A stretch of DNA of 64,000 nucleotides, taken from Raffaelea ambrosiae. Lineage: Eukaryota > Ascomycota > Sordariomycetes > Ophiostomatales > Ophiostomataceae. Numbering within the stretch: position 1 is the first letter of the stretch; the number at the start of each line of letters is the position of its first letter. Below are positions 10,287-23,696 of this stretch, in pieces. The DNA lies in NCBI GenBank assembly GCA_002778195.1, contig PCDI01000011.1, positions 178,362 through 242,361 on the forward strand, given 5' to 3'. Under the pieces are notes generated by a model. The model was not told the origin of the DNA and ran no database searches. It worked only from the letters and a program-made list of their open reading frames with translations. Position numbers and translations under genes: made by a program.

Positions 10287-11258
10287 CGAAGCAAGGGAGA
10301 GGGAAGGGAGAAAAGAAATAAAGGGAAAGAAGAAACGGGTCCCCAGTGTTCAGCAGAAGAGAAGGGCGTGCTCAAGAGAGGAGGGAGTTGCCAGTGTACT
10401 CGTAGTGTTCCTTGCCTATATGGCTTCATGGTCGTAGACCTATTGTGTGTGCCAACGGTATCCATTTGGAGATATTGACTCTAGTCTCCAATCCAGAGCC
10501 CACAGAACGTGTGGTGCTATCTATTTGGGGCAAGAGCGGCCATGTTCCCACTTTCTCTGCTCCACACGCTCCGTAGATTTCTAGCTCATAAGCTGGCCTG
10601 ATTATTTGTTGATGGTTTTTCTTTGAGTGAAAGACAAGACTTAGGCCATCGTTTGCTCGTTGTGCACAGGCCCCAACCTCAAAGCCATGCTTAGTTGGAA
10701 AAGCAGAGAAAATATCTCGATTGGTCAGGATTGACAATGTTTAACGTGGCATTCGCAAGAGCAGGTATAAACAAAAAAGGTATTGTAAGATATTATATAT
10801 GAGAGGGTATCGTGCCATAAGATGTGCCCGATGAAGGGTCTGAAATATGTAATAGTCGGTAAGGAAGTGTGTGTGTGTGTGTGTGTAAGAGAACAAACGT
10901 TAAAGACAGTATTATAGACAAGACAAGGGGGGAACGGGAGAGGAGTAAAGAAGCTCCTGACTCCGAGTTCATTACAGACGTTCATAACCAACCAAGAAAA
11001 AAAATATATAAACAGGTTTCATATCATTACCCAGAAAAAGCCTTCACCCAAAAAGAAGACACACATTATGTTTTGTGTTGTGTGTTTCTCGCCCGGTTGC
11101 GCCTCGCCAAAAAAAAAATGATGAAAAGGTAAAAAGAGAAAATCCCCCGCCCCGATCCCATTTGCACTCAGAGCGCTCCTACTCCTTGCTTTTAGCATTA
11201 TCCCATTTTTTGTGTTGTCATTTTTTTTTGTTTTTGTTTTGATTCTTGTCCCTCCAGC
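10287..11258. other. Intergenic: Efm7-like promoter and C2H2 gene 3' flank
   Basis: No coding exon seen. It contains a (GT)10 run at 10867-10886, a TACTCGT word at 10397-10403, and a long T-rich stretch at 11220-11258 next to the stop codon of the zinc-finger gene. Confidence 0.6.
10867..10886. repeat. (GT)10 microsatellite
   Basis: Ten uninterrupted GT units in the 3' flank of the C2H2 gene. Confidence 0.95.
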
Positions 11259-13242
11259 TTACAGCCCCTGCATGAGCTTCCGCTGCTCATCAGTCGGGTC
11301 ATCCGAGATCCAAGGGCCTTTCTCTTCCTCAGAAGCGTGGTGGAAGCCCTCGGCGCGCTTCATGGTCTGGACGTCGAGGTCGGTGATGTAGGCCTTGCCG
11401 TCCGAGAGCTTGAGGCGCACCTCGTGCTCCGTCGACAGCATCATGTCGTCCTTGGCCAGGCGGCGGGGGCCCTCGAAGACAGTCATGACGCGCTTGCGCA
11501 TCGTCATCTGGCCCTTGTCGAAGCCCCAGGAAGTCGGGTAGTTCTGGCGGCTGCGGCGTGACCGCGACTTGCCCATGAACGGCACACCGCCCCGGGAGTG
11601 CGTCATACCGCGAGACTTCTGCACGCCGTTGGCCGGGTTGCCCTTGCCCTTGCGCGGCGAGCCCAGGCCGTTGTTCTTGGCGTCGCCCGGCGTATCGGCA
11701 TCACCACCACCACCAGCCTCGTCCTCGTCCATCTCGTCCTCGTCTTCCTCTTCGGCCACGCCAATGGGAACCTGGTTCTTCTCCAGAGTGACCTGGACGT
11801 CCTGGTCGTGGGCGACCTCGGCCAGGCGCGACGCATTGACAGCCTCGGCGGGGTCCTCCTGCTGGACAATGCGCAGCACGCAGTCGTCCAGATGCTCGTA
11901 GAACTCCTGAGCGTTGGAGAAGGTCTGTGAGCACGTGCTGCACTTGCCGGTGGCGTCGGGCGCATAGGTGCTCAGCTTGGGGGTGCCGTTGGCGCTGCCG
12001 GCCGAGGTGTTCTTCTTGCGGCTGTTGGGCGGGGTCTGCTCGACACCGTGCACGGCGGTGAGATGCCGCTTGAAAACATCGGCGCGGTTGAAGGACTTCT
12101 CGGCGGGGGAGCCGGAGCCCGGGCAGAAGCCGCAGACCATGGTGCCCTTGTAGTGCGTCAGGGTGTGGCGGTTCTTGTCGTATTTGCGCGCAAAGCCCTT
12201 GACGTGGTACTCGCACGTCTGGATGGGGCACTTCTCAGGGCGCTCTGTCTGGTGGGTGAGCATGTGCGCGCGCAAGTCCTTGTACCGCTTGCCGCAGTCC
12301 GGGTGCGGGCACCGCTGCTTCTCCTTGCCCTCGCCATCGGAGAACTGCTGCTCGGAGGTCGAGAACCCGGAGAACGAGGCGCGGCTGGTGCGGCCGTCCT
12401 GCTCGCCCAGCGGCGTGGGCGCCAGGAACGGGCTGCTGAACTGGGGGTAGGTGCTGGCACTGGGAGGGTAGGGAGAGATGGAGCCGGCCTTCAGCTCTGG
12501 CGAGTTGCCGGCAGAGGGGCCAAAGGCGGACTGGGGATTTTGCGGCGGGTAGGCGTCGAAGGTGGGCATGCCCATTGGCCGGACCTCAGGATGGATGATG
12601 GAGGGGTCCTCTGGAGAGAAACACAACAAAAAGGTCAGCACGAGTTTCGATTTCGATTTTGTTCTTGATTTCGTGCACTATAAGTCGCATGGACACGAGG
12701 CGCACAGACATGCGCCAGAACGGCAGAGTTCACTCACCCAGGAAGGACTTCGGCTGCTGGTACTCAAAGGGCGTCAATTCGTCCATGGGGCCGTTAGTAT
12801 AGCTGTACTCGCCAGGCGTGAAAAATTCTCCCTGGCCCACGATGCCCGGGGTGACGCTGGTCATGCACTGCGGCGTGGGCCACTCGGGGATGGTCGGGGG
12901 CAGGTCGTGGTTGGAGCGCGGCGAGCCGACGGCAGACGAGGGCGCGGACGGGCCAGAAGCAGTGGACAGACTCGATGAGGGCAGGCGATGCATGTCAGGC
13001 TCTTCCGTGAACATCGCTGGCGACATGTGGTCACCAAATATGCCGCTGAAGGGAGTATCCGCGGCGTACAGAACGTTGCTGTTGTTGAAGGCGACAGAGG
13101 ATGCGGGATAGCACTCTGTTTGTGGTGTCTGGAAGTAGCTGTCGGGAGACATGTGCTGCTGGATGCTCAGGGGTGGTGAGGGAAACACGCCTTGGGGGGG
13201 CTCAGGATAGAGCGAGCTGAAATCCTCTGATCCGGTGCGCAT
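11259..13242 (-). CDS. C2H2 zinc-finger transcription regulator (Con7-like?)
   Basis: Two exons on the minus strand: 13242-12738 and 12610-11259, 1857 nt, 618 aa, in phase. Residues 1 to about 260 are Ser/Pro/Tyr-rich, like an activation region. Clustered zinc-finger units follow at about 267-360: CPHPDCG...HMLTH, CPIQTCEYH...HTLTH, and CGFC...HLTAVH. A later C2HC-type unit reads CSTCSQTF...HLDDC. An acidic run (about 450-465) and a basic patch KSRSRRSR precede a conserved-looking C-terminus with YPTSWGFDK, MRKRVMTVF and KGPW. From memory this architecture resembles the Con7 family of conidiation and infection regulators; I could not verify that, so no symbol is given. The ATG at 13242 was chosen because composition changes sharply there, although the frame stays open to 13554. 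It has the longest upstream region in the window (20.8 kb). Nuclear localisation is inferred. Confidence 0.85.
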
Positions 13243-14364
13243 TTTGAGAGAAAAATAGGATAGATTATTTAAGTGGCTTGTTTTGTTAGTGTGGGTGGGG
13301 GGAAACAATAGCCCAGTAAGTTTGGGGCTATCTGGCGCAAGTCTGGCGAAAGTCTGGCGCAGCACCGCTGAAAGAGCGAGTCTGTGGGCGGCGAATATCG
13401 TCTGCAAGTGGAAAAAACCCACACTGGAGGCTCTGTCAGTATGAACACCGTCCACTGTAGGAGTCTGTTTCGTTCGCTTCGCTGCATGGGCCGGTTTGTG
13501 TGCAAGTTTCGTCTGATGGTGACGCGAGCAAGACACACAAAGGCCATGCGGCAATGCGGCAACGTGGTCGCAGTGTGCTTTAGGAAGCCATAGGAATTCA
13601 GTCGGTGCTCACCTCAGGCGGTCTCAAACAGCAACGAGACGCTCGGCTGGCTGCCACAGACGGTGCGTGAACACAGCCCGGCAGATGGTATTAGAGGCGG
13701 TCGTGAAGGACAGTGACGCAGTTCAACGTCTGTATCGTGTCTCAAAGCAGTTCACTTCTGTCTGTGCGAGGACTGCTGCAGTGTGTGGCAGGCGTGGTAG
13801 TCGTTGGCTGCAGTGTTGTGTTGTTGTGTTGTTGTGTTGTTATGTTGTTGGGCTGTTAGCTATGTGTTGTTGATGCAATGACCAAGTGCAGCCCGAAGGA
13901 GAGAAGGGACACTTGGAAGAGAGCGCGAAGCAACAACGGCAAGTCTTGGGGACAGTGAATGAAGGGATCGGACCAGACTTAGGCTCACGGCGATGGGGGT
14001 GTTCAAAGATAGATATACTCCGTAGCTCGACGTGATCCTCGTCCTCGCAGAAGGACTGACCCAGATCTGCTGTCTAGTTAATAGCAGGTAGGGCAGAACA
14101 GAGGTGTGAAGGAGGCTTGGTTCCTTTGGACGCCCATAATGTGTATCTTGCTTGACAAGGGGGGAGGGGTGGGCGAATTGTGGGGGGGTGTGCAGCTACC
14201 AGGGTGTGGACGATGTGAGTGCGTCTGGCCTCTCATCTGCCAGACTAGTTAGTGGCCGACAGTACAACGGAACAAAACCGAGTGACAAGACACCAGGTAC
14301 CTCTGGAGCGAAAATGAGTTGACCCCCATGCAGGCCCCTTGTCAAAGACGGGCCCCCTTTTGCT

Positions 14365-14402
14365 GCATACTAATAGTATGTACGGTGTACTACCATAGTA
14401 TG
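14365..14402. repeat. Cluster of TACTA/TAGTATG palindromes
   Basis: CATACTA-A-TAGTATG forms a 7-bp-arm palindrome, followed within 20 bp by TACTACCATAGTATG. This is one of the densest copies of the TACTATG/CATAGTA word. Confidence 0.7.
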
Positions 14403-15717
14403 TAATTCTGATGGGTGTGCAGAGTCTCCGAGTGGTCGACTGGGCATACGTAGCAAGTGACATTTGTGACTTGCCTGAGCAGATACGCAAGATACAGGAC
14501 GAGCACACCTTCCTGGGCAGGGACTCTGGTGGAGAACGAGATTAGTGGCTCACGGAGCAGTTGCGAGATATATGAAATACTCGCAGACAACCAGACCCAA
14601 CCATTTGTTCGACCAGAGCGCGTCGGGTGGCTGGCGGTTATCTTGGGCGCCAGATACCCTCCTGCTCGTCCAACGCGGTCTGGCGACAGGAGACGCCAGG
14701 CAGGAGACACCACGAGTCACCCGGCGCGAGCAGACCACTCTGCTCCTTTGCATGGCTGTCTCTGGGGGACTGGCAGCGGCTCTGACGGGCTTTCAGTGCG
14801 TACTTTTGAGTGGGCACTCCGTAGTGGCCAGGCTAAGGCCAAATAGGGTTTGCTCTCGTCCAGTCCACATATTGCGTTGTTCCCTGGATCCTGATTAGTT
14901 CAGTGGTCCTGCGGGCAAGAGAAACCGAGTGAAGATGAGACGAGCAGAGAAAGGAAAAAAAGCAGATTGCACGGCACGACAATAATACAATATCCGCAGT
15001 GAAGACGGACAGCATAGGCACAAGAGACAGCAGCAGACAGCAACCCGCACAACGCAGAGTACAGAGCACAGCGCACAACACCGAGCCCTCGCAGATGCCC
15101 GGAAACAAAACAGTGCGATACTCCCTAACCACTTACCTTTTGCGGGATCCGTCCGGATCTCAAGACACAGCTCCATCTATAATGCTCCCCTAATAAGACA
15201 CCTGGGCTCCAGCCAGGCCTTGTTGTTTCCTGCCCCGTAGCAGAGTTGCATGCACCTATTCTGCGGCGCCCGTGTCGAAACGCGACTATTCCCAGACAGG
15301 CTCAGCGAAGCGAAAAATAAAAATCAAGCAGCACTTGTTCTTTGGGGAGGGTCCCTGTTGGCTTGTGCCCGCGGATCATAATGGACCCATGGTAATAGGC
15401 AGCGGGACGTGCTGGGTTGGCGTCGTCTGGCTGGACATCCCGCACCCAGTAATACAGCAAGTGCTCTGTCAGATAGCTCACTCTTTTGTGGTTTAGTTAT
15501 TGTCTCGTTTTTTTTTCCTTTTCTTTTCTTTCTGTCTGATATGTTTCGCCCCCCCTGCTCGGGCATTGAACCAGACTTTCAACCTTTGAAAGGATCCCAA
15601 ACCTGGGCGGTCCAATCCTGGTCCCGGTGGCCGAAAAGGTGAATGGGGCCAGCCAATGCTGCCCATGATTCATTGCGGGTTCCAAGGCGGGAAAGCGAGC
15701 GAAAAAGTGAGGAGATA

Positions 15718-15752
15718 TTGGTTGTTTTGGTTGTTTTGGTTGTTTTGGTTGT
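15718..15752. repeat. Tandem repeat TTGGTTGTTT (10 bp, about 3.5 copies)
   Basis: Perfect 10-bp units GGTTGTTTT in a T/G-rich stretch; no gene nearby. Confidence 0.9.
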
Positions 15753-16110
15753 CCGGGTTGGCTCCTTTGGTTTGTTTTTTTGTGTGTTCATGATAATATG
15801 CTATTTTTCAGGTTTTGGGGATATTTTTTTTTCTTCTCATCACAAAAAAAAGGAAATTAACGCTTTCCCCGGTCGCTCCTTCCCTGCACATACCAAACAA
15901 AATACGATACTTTGTCCTCTTCCCGTCATTTGGAGAGTGCTATGGCCGGCGAGCATACATAGTAACTGGAGGAAAGAGCGACCGGTCCCTGGGCACGCCT
16001 GTCTGTCGGTTGGCCGGGCTGGACAGGCACGTCTAGAGTATCTGACGCAGTGTGTGGCTGCCAGTTTCCAAAGGCAGCCCGTGTAGATCACTGTTGGTGG
16101 GCACCTGTGG

Positions 16111-16170
16111 GTCACTCAGGGCCACTCAGAGCCGTCCAGGGCCACTCAGGACCATCCAGGACCGCCTCCA
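16111..16170. repeat. Imperfect short tandem repeat around CCACTCAGG/CCATCCAGG
   Basis: Units GTCACTCAGG, GCCACTCAGA, GCCGTCCAGG, GCCACTCAGG, ACCATCCAGG: five 10-bp units diverged at 1-3 positions each. Not coding in a recognisable way. Confidence 0.85.
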
Positions 16171-19100
16171 GTGGGTTCCCTCCCCATTTCGTGCCACAGT
16201 CTGTGGCTGCCACCAAGGCGCAAGGCGCCCTGTTCGTCACCATCACACAAACCACCCTGACTGGCTCTGCCGAGTGACTGGGCATTTTTGCCTTGATTCT
16301 GGACTACGGAGCATTAATATTGGGCCACTGGGACAAGATCGGATTAAACTGCCGGCAACTGAGCACTGGAATACATCATGGATGGGTCGCGCTGTGGAGA
16401 CAACGGCAAGAAAAAGAAATGCAGAGCCGAATATCCTTGATACATGCAAGATACAGAGCATCCCTGTGCGAGGACAGCCATACAGTACACGGTATCTTAC
16501 ACCATAAACTTCCCTTCCCTGGCACAATGAAGTTCCGGTAAATCATCTCCCCCCTAGGCCATGAGTTAAAATGCTAGCCTGCTCTGTGTGTGTTGCATGT
16601 ACTCTGTATTGTGTGATAGTATGTGCAAGATGCGCGTATTTGACATGTAAGATACGAGCCGTTGTCATTGATGCGGCATGCCGGGAGAACAAGGGTTTTG
16701 GTCCCGCTCGGAGGACAAGCCTCACCGTTCCTGGCTTTTCCTGGTGCTCAGTGCCTGTCCCTCTACCCGGTGTCTGTGGAGACGCCTTCCCGGGGAGGCT
16801 GTGGCATATTCGATCGTGCGTGCTGCAGTGTATTTTTATACCATCACATGTTGTCTGGTTAGTCTGCATACTCGTACATAGTGGTCTGCATAACGCTGCT
16901 GTGTTCTGCCTCTTTTAGGCAGCTTAGACCTTGACCACTCCCATAGTACCGTCCGGCGTCAAAATGGGACGATTCTCGAACCCCAGATCGTGTCACTTTG
17001 GGCTTTCTTTTCACAGCACCGTTCCCATATTCGGGCGCCCAAACTTGCTCACCCATCCATCCCGCCCATGCAGTTTTTATCTTGCCCGGTCTAGCGCTTC
17101 CCAAGCCCGGCGCACTGCTGTGGACCAATGACCCAAACCGCCTAGACCCGTGGCAGTGGGAGCCGGAGGACAGTATGGATCTGGTTAGGCGACGATGGAG
17201 CAAGGGTGGAGGAGGACCATGATAGTGTGCTTGCTGCAAGAGACGTATGGTGCCTGTATTCGTATTGCACGCAGTAACTACACCGTACGTACAAAGTAGT
17301 TATTGCCCGTGTGCTTCTTACACTCCATCGCGGATTTTACCCCCCCTCCACCAAGGCGGAATGAACTCTGGTGTCTGTCCGGGATGTGCCATCACTTCAC
17401 ACAGCCTTATGAGCCTCTCAGATTATTACACACTGCTTCTGGGCGCCCTCCGTCTGGCGCTCGCCCATTGTCCCGCATATCCCTTTTCGAACTTCTGCAT
17501 ATTGGCCAAGCTAGAGTCTGTCTGTCAGACATCTGACATGTAGACAAACGGCGGGCGACTGGAAAGCAATAGTAAGGCTACATGACGCACTGCAATGTCC
17601 TATCTCTCCATGCGGCTTTTCGTCATATTACGTGCAACCATTCTTTTCGGCCTCTATTTTCCCCCCTGTAGTCATCATCCACTGCAGGAAGAATTGTTCT
17701 TGTGTGCCCTGTCGTGCTGAAAACACACCTCCAAAGCGGCGACCGTAGTACCCGGCGCTGTTTCTGGCAATGGGCGGACACGTGGTTTGGTGATCATGGC
17801 TCTTTTGAGACGGACCAGCGCCCCGAAAAAAAATTCTTGCGGTGTATGAAGTGGTACACATACGCAAGTTTCGGAGCAGTAGGGAGTATCCCGTGCGGGT
17901 CTCCCAAGCCGGCGTAAGCGGTCTTTCAGCAGGCGACTGCCCCGACCTGCGTCTTGCTCTACCACCTGTTGTTTACGATACGTGGAGTAAGAGACCTGGG
18001 CACACTGTATTTTAAGATACATGTAACGCTATATGACGCCGTGAATACCACCACGAGTTTCGCATAGCCAGCACAGCCAGCTGAGGTTGGCCAACAATTC
18101 GCTGTAGCATTCACAGACCAATCTGAAGCATTGGGGTCTCATTGGTATGATTGCCCCCGCGATGTCACCTATATGATCAGTAACTATGATTGTTTTTTAC
18201 GGTGTAAAACCTCTGCGACATTGTGCTAGAACCAAAATGGTGCGCAAATGCCCAGTGAGCTCGTACGCGAAAAGAAAAAAAAATTATATATATAAATCAA
18301 TCAATAAAAACTCTGCGATTCCAAGAGGCCATTGCCCCCTCCGAAATGCAACTTCTAATGGCAGTTCTTTTACTACGTAACTACTATGTACACGGGTTGT
18401 CTGCGAGATACATGTCAGGACCAATTTCTCTCGTCCACTGATCCTGGTCGGGCGTGCCGGGGCATCCCACTGTGACCAGAGAAAAAAAAAATACAAATAC
18501 GGAGTTTAGAAGCCCCATATCTCTTGCAACCCTACAGGTACCCGTAGAGCCTCTCTCAAGTTGCTCCGTCCTCCGAGTCGTCCGGGCAGGGGCCAGCTTA
18601 TCTTACGAGGAACGTGTAAATTACTGGTGTAAGATAGAAACATAGCGTCGCATGCCCTGTTCCTCTCGCAATCCTTGGGAACTCACGTCGGTCGGCGCGG
18701 GGCACGCATCCTCTTGGTAGCGATCCACAACCGGGTTTCCGCCCGTCGTTTGCCTTATTGAGGTTTGTTGGTATTAGTTAGGGTCTGACATCTTTATCTC
18801 AAAGAGGCAGAGCCGCACCAGGGAGACATGGATAAACCTCCCGCATCGTTACTACGTTTATGGAGGATGTAAGATAATACACTTACAGGTACCATCCGTA
18901 CAGCCGTGTGCGGAATGATGCAATGGCGGAATGCATGCCGCAGAGGGCAAGCGAGAGCAGTTCCCTATTGCGCCTGATTGCTTCAGTCTGTAACAAGCCC
19001 TGGATACGACTTATTATCTCTTATTTTGCGTGCATCGCACACATTGCTTGTACTCATAGACCAGCCAATATCCCTCAATACGAGTGTGGTACAAGCTTGC

Positions 19101-19740
19101 CTATCTCATCTCGACGCTGTTTGTTCTGAACCAGTTGTGTAGCTAATGTCTTTCTCTACTTCACGGCAAAGAACAAGCGACAAAAATGCTGCCTCGTTCC
19201 AACAAGTATCACGAATTTCTCCGTGTGCCTGCTCCACTTGCTCCGAAGTTTCTTGGCGCAAGAAGATACCCGATTTGTAAAAGCCGCCGTGGTAGATCCC
19301 GTCTCCGAGTCTCTTTTGCACGGGCACCCAGGTTGTAATACTGATGGCCCATGGGCCAGAGGGCAAAAGTGTGGAAAGGGGAAATGCGACGGTGCACGAA
19401 TCTGCCCCAAAAAGAGACAACACCAAGAAAGTCTGGAAGTCAGCAAGCATGGGGATGGAAGGCACGACCGGTCGGGCCTCGACCTTTATTACCGCATTAG
19501 GACTAGTTGTGGACACAGTCCTTTCAATTTCGAGAGATGCGCGCGACCCCCATCTCAATTCGCCGCTGCTATTGGTCAATAAACGAACAGACCGACAAGC
19601 ACAATTCTGGCCAACCAGGACGGTCATGGCCCCTCCATAAAAGCCAAAAAGTATTTTAAGGATGAAAATGGGGCGCAGCAGGGTACCCCCTCGCCTGTCC
19701 CTGGTACTGGGTCGACCCGAGCTTACTATGTAGTTACATT

Positions 19741-19760
19741 ACACACACACACACACACAC
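19741..19760. repeat. (AC)10 microsatellite
   Basis: Ten AC units, directly after the words TACTATGTAG and TTACATTAC. Confidence 0.95.
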
Positions 19761-21635
19761 AACTAGAGTCTGTGTGGTGGTAGCGGCTGGCTGCTGCTCT
19801 TGGGCACAAGCCACACCTAAAAGTCACAAGATTGCCAGCAAACCCGCGCTGCAGCCTGCAGAGCCAGCCACAGAACTGGGCAGTGCGAGAGACCCTCTTT
19901 CGGACGTGGTCTAGCTTTCTTCAACAAAGAGTTGTGTCCAAAAATGTGGTTTGGCATGATATCATCAGAACGCGCAGAAAGGCTGTCACTCTCTCTCTTT
20001 CTCTCCCGCGCTTCTGCCTTCCCATTTCTCGGACGCTGACTACGATCGGCAGTCTGCTCCGGCGCCATCTGGGGGGGAATGGCCTTTGCCCTGCAGCCGG
20101 ACACCACTACAGGGAGAGATAAGACGAACAACGATTCTGTGCCGCACAAATAGAGAACAGCAGGGCTTCCACCTTCCCCAAGCGGTCGCACGGCTGTGTC
20201 TAGTTATCACTCACACACGCGCTTTCTCTTTGTTGCGGCATCTGGCGATAGGACTAGGATGCAAGTGAACCATCGGGGAGCCAGAAAATGGAAGAAAAAG
20301 AAGCCCAAAAAAAGCAAGTACTATGTAGTTTACTCGACCGCAAAACCGGAGCGGCCGAGGTAAGGAAGGATGGGGGATCGCGTGTTTTCACATTCCCGAG
20401 AGAACAAAATAGTGGACTTTGGTGTGTTCTCTTTGCTTTTCTCTCACTCTTCTCATGCAGCTACTTCTTCGCTCTTAGGGCTGCATTGCAGGAAGAATGG
20501 ACGAAAGACATCACAGAATCGAACCATAAGGGTCACACTGGGAGGGTGGTGGTGGTGGTGTTCCCCCAGCCTAAGCAAGGCTTTTTTTTCGCAAATCTAC
20601 GGTGTAGCGAGGCATTAGGGGACAATCCAACCATCAAAATATGGGGATCCCACGGGAAACCTCAGCCCTACGAGGGGGCGCAGCAAGAACACAGCTGCAA
20701 GAACATTTAAGCATTTAAGAAAAAAAATAGAGGGAAATTTAAAGGACCAACGGGCAGTTCATGGCCGACACTTGATCTTCTTCTGGCCACGGGATTGCCT
20801 CTCTGGGTCTGAAGGGGCCAGCATTTCATGTGGGTTTCCCAGTTGGTGTATCTATCCATCTTTTGGTAATCCAGTTGGACCATCGCCAGACACGCTGTCC
20901 GTTTCCACTCGCACCTGGCATCATCTCCGACACCTTGCATACAAGACCAATGGCCGAGGCGTCTGCGATAATAGATGCTGGTCCATGTGTTGATAGCCGG
21001 CCATTTCGGAACTGTCAATGCCCCCGTCTCGTACAGGATGCACGCATAGCCAATACTAATATCTCACAAGGGCCCTGATTTTTTATTTTTTGTCTTGTTT
21101 TATTTTTGTGTTCAAAGGTCCTCCTCCCCTTGGGGCCGCAAGATGGACAACTTTGCCATATCTAAAGGGCGAGAGCATCGGAGATCTGCCCGGATAGGAA
21201 TTCAACCCCGTGGTTTTCATTCCCAACCACTCGTCTTCCTTTTTGACCATGCACCGTACTCATGCACACGACTCATGAAGGACCGATTCGACGACAGCGC
21301 ATTGATGACAGCTCGACTCACACAGTAAGATGCACAGATACACGTCGCGAAATGTATGGACACAAAGCCACAAAAGGGAAGGGAGCAATGTCTTGTGTAT
21401 CTTACGAGTACTATTACTCCTATTCCTATCTGCTCAAAAAGGCTGATTACTACACCATACTCCCTTTGTCGTCAATCTTCTCGGACACGTTCGATCCCTT
21501 CGGTCTTGCTTGGCTTTCCGTCAACGTCTCGGCTCACCCTTTCATAGTCCTGCCCGTTGTATTGGGCGTTACATGTCGATTAGACTTTTCGGCGTGTCCA
21601 TGGTGGAGTTGGGGGTGCAAAGGCTCCCCGTACGT

Positions 21636-21651
21636 GTACGAGTACTCGTAC
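21636..21651. repeat. Perfect 16-bp palindrome GTACGAGTACTCGTAC
   Basis: The sequence equals its own reverse complement and consists of ACGAGTA and TACTCGT overlapping. A near-identical arrangement occurs at 56827-56844. Length and perfection suggest a dimeric binding site or an element end. Confidence 0.9.
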
Positions 21652-22525
21652 TTCTCACAATTGCTCGTAGGTGTTTGTTTTGTTTGGTTCTTGTCTTACT
21701 CACTTTGGTTTGGCACTTGGTCGGATATTGGTTTGGCGCCCCTTTATTTTATGCCCAAGCTGTTCTATCGTGTGATTGGCCAACAAACGGCTTGTCCATC
21801 CTGTAGACAATAGGGGGGCGGCTTCGGCATCGGGAGGTCTTTCATTCCTCTCCCTCTGTGCATAACGGTTGTACTCGAGACAATGTCAAGTCCGGATGAA
21901 TCCTCCCTGTACCGCGGCCGGCCACTCTTTCCCCACACATGAACGGCTTTCTGTTTTTGTTAGTCTCACAAAAAAAAAACCGAAGCACCAAAATAGGTAA
22001 CCGTCTGCCGCCACGAAACTCTCAAATATTGGCCACAGACCGAGGAAAGACAATATAAAAAAAACCAAGTACTTGTAGTAGAAGAAACCAGCACAGTTAC
22101 AAAGCAGATTACGAGGGGGGGAAAAGAGGAAAGGCGTCATGGTAGAGGAGGTGGTCGAAGCTTCCAACCCACAGGCCGCAAAAAAAAACAGCGAGTGGCC
22201 GAATGGACAAACAACGGCATGTTCCACTATTCTTTGTGAGTGAGCATTGTGGAAGAACGCAAAATGTCTCAACAGCGAAAGAATAAGAAAAAAAGAAGAA
22301 AAAAAAAGGCGGGTGGACACAGCACCAAAACATAGACAATAATGGCACAAGTTGCTGTTGGTGTCTCGGTCTCTCTCTCCCCATCTCATCTTTCTGTTTC
22401 TGCCTTGGCTGCTATACTTGCAACTGCCACGTTTTTTTTTCGTGGGCAGAGGCGCAGCAGCAAAATTAAGGTGCACGATAGGAACATCGTGGAGAAGCGC
22501 GCGTCTGCCAGCACTAACTACTCGT

Positions 22526-22548
22526 ACACACACACACACACACACACC
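22526..22548. repeat. (AC)11 microsatellite
   Basis: Alternating AC run preceded by a TACTCGT word. Confidence 0.95.
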
Positions 22549-23683
22549 CTATTTTCCCACCTTGAGGCGAGATTTCGTCCGAAGAAGGAGAGGCAGGACT
22601 AGTGTGTGTGTCTCTTCCGTATGCCAAGCTGGGCCCCAAAAGGGTGTGCTACTCGCATATTTCAGTAGTAGCATGGGCCGTCCAGTGTGGCTTATACCGC
22701 TATTTTCAGTGTCAAAGGTGCAGATTCTAGCAGCAGACCAGCCCGCAGTAGCAACAACCCCTCTGGGCACATCTGAGGCGCCCATAGGGCTGAGCCATTC
22801 CGCCCAGGCCTGGAACAGCATCGAGGAGGCTACACAGGCGAAAAGAGTACAAGTAACAGAATAGCGTATGAGGACTGCCAACTCCAGCGAGGTGCCAAGG
22901 ACAAACCCGACCATCCCGTTGCTTCGGGCCAACGAGAGCGCGCATTGGCAAGAGTGGGTCTTTGGGGGCGTGCAATTTGGGAACCGGGAAGGCGTGTACA
23001 GGTTGGCCATTTCGGTGGGGCACCAGTTCGACTCGCGGAAAGAAGGGGGAAAAAAAGATACATTGTCAACTTGGGGAGGTACATTGGGCCATTGTTCCTG
23101 CCCTGCCTGAGGGGCTTCCCCCAGCTTTTCGGCTCTCCTTCAAAGTCGTTCTTATCACCAGCCACAGCACGGAATTGGCATACTTGTACACCGTATTACC
23201 CGCAGTCACAGAGCCGCTCTCCCATCTCAGAGCCTCGGCTACATAGTTATCTTTTGTGTGTTTGGCGCACCTTTCCACACACGAAATTACTATGATGTTT
23301 CCCCTGACTCTGCATATCGCACAAAAGCTTCTGTGACCGAAAAGCAATGCACTGCCCAATCGGGCCATCACTGCGATCACAGCATGATTACTATTTTTGT
23401 GTTCTTCTTCCGGCCTTCTTCTCCTCACTATCACCGGGTCTTGCTTTCTTTTTCCTCTGTTGTTGCCTGTCCACCAGGCTTGACGTTACTCCAGTGGTTT
23501 CGGCCCTCGCCCAAACGCTTCCTGTTTTGGGGCCTTGTCTCTATCATCCTTTGGAAATGGACCAGGAGACTTTCACATGCAAAAGGGGTCCTGAACCCGC
23601 AAATCCGCCTGACCAACGGTTGCAAGGCAGACTTCGGCGTAGGGGCGTGTCAGTGGGCAGACAGAACAGAGAACGTCCACAGA

Positions 23684-23696
23684 GGGGGGGGGGGGG
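23684..23696. repeat. Run of 13 G
   Basis: Uninterrupted G13 in the gene-poor block. Similar runs occur at 30160-30172, 40974-40986, 50919-50930 and 61741-61750. Confidence 0.85.

Noticed and set aside
13243..13554. A longer start for the C2H2 protein (274-codon frame from 13554)
   Set aside because: The added residues are Cys/His/Arg-rich and unlike the Ser/Pro-rich N-terminus that begins at 13242.
21262..21813. A 183-codon frame rich in Tyr/Ser/Phe
   Set aside because: Its Tyr-Ser-Tyr runs are a by-product of the TACTCGT/ACGAGTA words read in frame, and no domain is present.
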